Shown: piece by piece, positions 63,217-64,000 of the stretch
Position numbering within the stretch: the first letter of the stretch is position 1
Layout: each line of letters starts with the position of its first letter
DNA from: an uncultured Bacteroidales bacterium
GTDB taxonomy: Bacteria; Bacteroidota; Bacteroidia; Bacteroidales; Paludibacteraceae
Assembly: GCA_903901975.1 (NCBI GenBank)
Contig: CAIUTB010000129.1
Coordinates: 1-64,000 of the forward strand
Direction of reading: 5' to 3'
Length of the DNA stretch: 64,000 bases
The notes under the pieces: generated by a model
Seen by the model: only the letters and a program-made list of their open reading frames with translations
The model's database searches: none
What the model was told of the DNA's origin: nothing
Made by a program: the position numbers and the translations under genes

Positions 63217-64000
63217 ATGAAGTCCAAAAAGTTATTAACAGCAGTTTTTTGTGTTATCTTTTCACTCAATTCATTTTCAGCAAACGATATTTATTTCTCT
63301 AAAATTGGTATAGAGCAAGGATTGTCACAACTATCGGTTCAAAGCATCTATCAGGATGAATTAGGGGCAATTTGGATTGCAACGCGTGAAGGATTGAATC
63401 GGTACAATGGAAATACTATGGACGTTTTCAGGCCAATTCCAAACGACTCCAATTCCTTAGGCGAAAATCTGATTCTTCATGTTTGTGGGGATAAAAACGG
63501 TTATGTATATATTCATACCCAAAACGGTATCAACGAATTTAATTTGCGTACCGGAACAATGCGCTCCATTCAACGAAAATTTACAGACGGCATAGCGTAT
63601 GGAATCCAAAACCTTTGGATCGCAGAGAACAATTCGCTATTTACCTTCAAAAACGGGAAAAAAGAGCTGTATTGTGTTGTTAATCAGAGTAATTCTGCTA
63701 TACGAAAAATTCTTCAAACCACCGACCAACGTATCTTTGTTGGCACACTTGCCTCAGGGGTTTTTATTATTGATCAAAATAAAAAAATCAGAATTGCCAT
63801 TCCTGCTTGCAGCCAGGTTTCAGATATTTTTGAGGATAGCAAAAAAAACATTTGGGTATCAACCTGGGAACAGGGATTATTCAAGATAGAGAGAAATGCT
63901 AATATTGTCAATTTTAAACACGTTCAGGGTATTCCCGATAAGTATATTTCATCAAATTTTGTACGCGTAGTTTGTGAAGACAATAACGGGTTTATTTGGA
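63217..64000 (+). CDS. Reg_prop-repeat sensor protein, probably hybrid two-component system (truncated by window end)
   Basis: The first 261 codons of a large gene, open to the window edge. MKSKKLLTAVFCVIFSLNSFSAN is a signal peptide. Beta-propeller Reg_prop repeats follow: GLSQLSVQSIYQDELGAIWIATREGLNRY, GDKNGYVYIHTQNGINEF, IFEDSKKNIWVSTWEQGLF, CEDNNGFIW. In Bacteroidota such periplasmic propellers usually sit on a hybrid histidine kinase with response regulator and AraC-type DNA-binding domain, which control polysaccharide-use genes. The downstream domains are beyond this window. Confidence 0.85.
   Translation, partial: MKSKKLLTAVFCVIFSLNSFSANDIYFSKIGIEQGLSQLSVQSIYQDELGAIWIATREGLNRYNGNTMDVFRPIPNDSNSLGENLILHVCGDKNGYVYIHTQNGINEFNLRTGTMRSIQRKFTDGIAYGIQNLWIAENNSLFTFKNGKKELYCVVNQSNSAIRKILQTTDQRIFVGTLASGVFIIDQNKKIRIAIPACSQVSDIFEDSKKNIWVSTWEQGLFKIERNANIVNFKHVQGIPDKYISSNFVRVVCEDNNGFIW

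Overview
This window is an AT-rich chromosomal segment from a member of the Bacteroidota, probably order Bacteroidales and Paludibacter-like rather than Bacteroides proper. The supporting signs are Bacteroidota-type promoters (TAnnTTTG at -7, TTTG about 20 bases upstream), two exported proteins with type IX secretion (T9SS) C-terminal sorting domains, a NUDIX-type xylose regulator, family 1 pectate lyases, BspA-type leucine-rich repeats and the start of a Reg_prop sensor of the hybrid two-component type. No IS element, phage, integrase or CRISPR array is visible.

Layout. (1) 157-4683: two exported pectate lyases and a DUF3826 protein, a small pectin-use group. (2) 5331-10517: a xylose operon with NUDIX-family regulator, xylulokinase, xylose isomerase and a xylose/H+ symporter. 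It converges on region 3 at a shared hairpin terminator. (3) 37919 down to 10627 (minus strand): a roughly 27-kb surface polysaccharide operon. It starts with export (Wza-like) and chain-length (Wzz-like) genes, then 3-amino-3,6-dideoxyhexose genes (two FdtA/QdtA-like cupins, acetyltransferase, aminotransferase), Wzy, Wzx, glycosyltransferases, a WbsX-like protein and a KAS III plus FabG-like pair. Polysaccharide deacetylases, a T9SS leucine-rich-repeat protein and an EEP-family protein follow, and the operon ends with an epimerase, a WecA/MraY-like initiating transferase and a WbuC cupin. A UDP-HexNAc 6-dehydrogenase lies upstream as its own unit (39610-38321). (4) 39936-43461: a heterodimeric ABC exporter with one degenerate ATP site. 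(5) 43612-49415: small enzymes (VOC, SRPBCC, SOUL), an alpha/beta hydrolase, and a divergent coupled trio (NTF2-like, SDR, FAD oxidoreductase). (6) 49489-51815: glutathione peroxidase and an LRR lipoprotein. (7) 60182 down to 51951: a MacB-type efflux operon (ATPase, two permeases, HlyD adaptor, TolC, PadR regulator, PspC/DUF2807 membrane protein). It has a Bacteroidota promoter overlapped by a 23-base palindrome and ends in a strong terminator. (8) 60684-64000: a DMT transporter, adenosine kinase, tRNA-Asn and a truncated sensor gene.

The most unusual content is not a protein system but small repeats. Four REPIN-like inverted pairs of a CCCCTAA/AAGGGG element each sit 0-5 bases from a stop codon inside an operon, and two of them supply the start and N-terminal codons of the next gene. 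Tracts of 7-8 base repeats lie in other junctions, and one has been inserted in frame into a sugar epimerase. There are also two recognisable gene remnants: a 5' duplicate of that epimerase on the far side of the EEP gene, and the 3' end of a VOC/PhnB-like gene.
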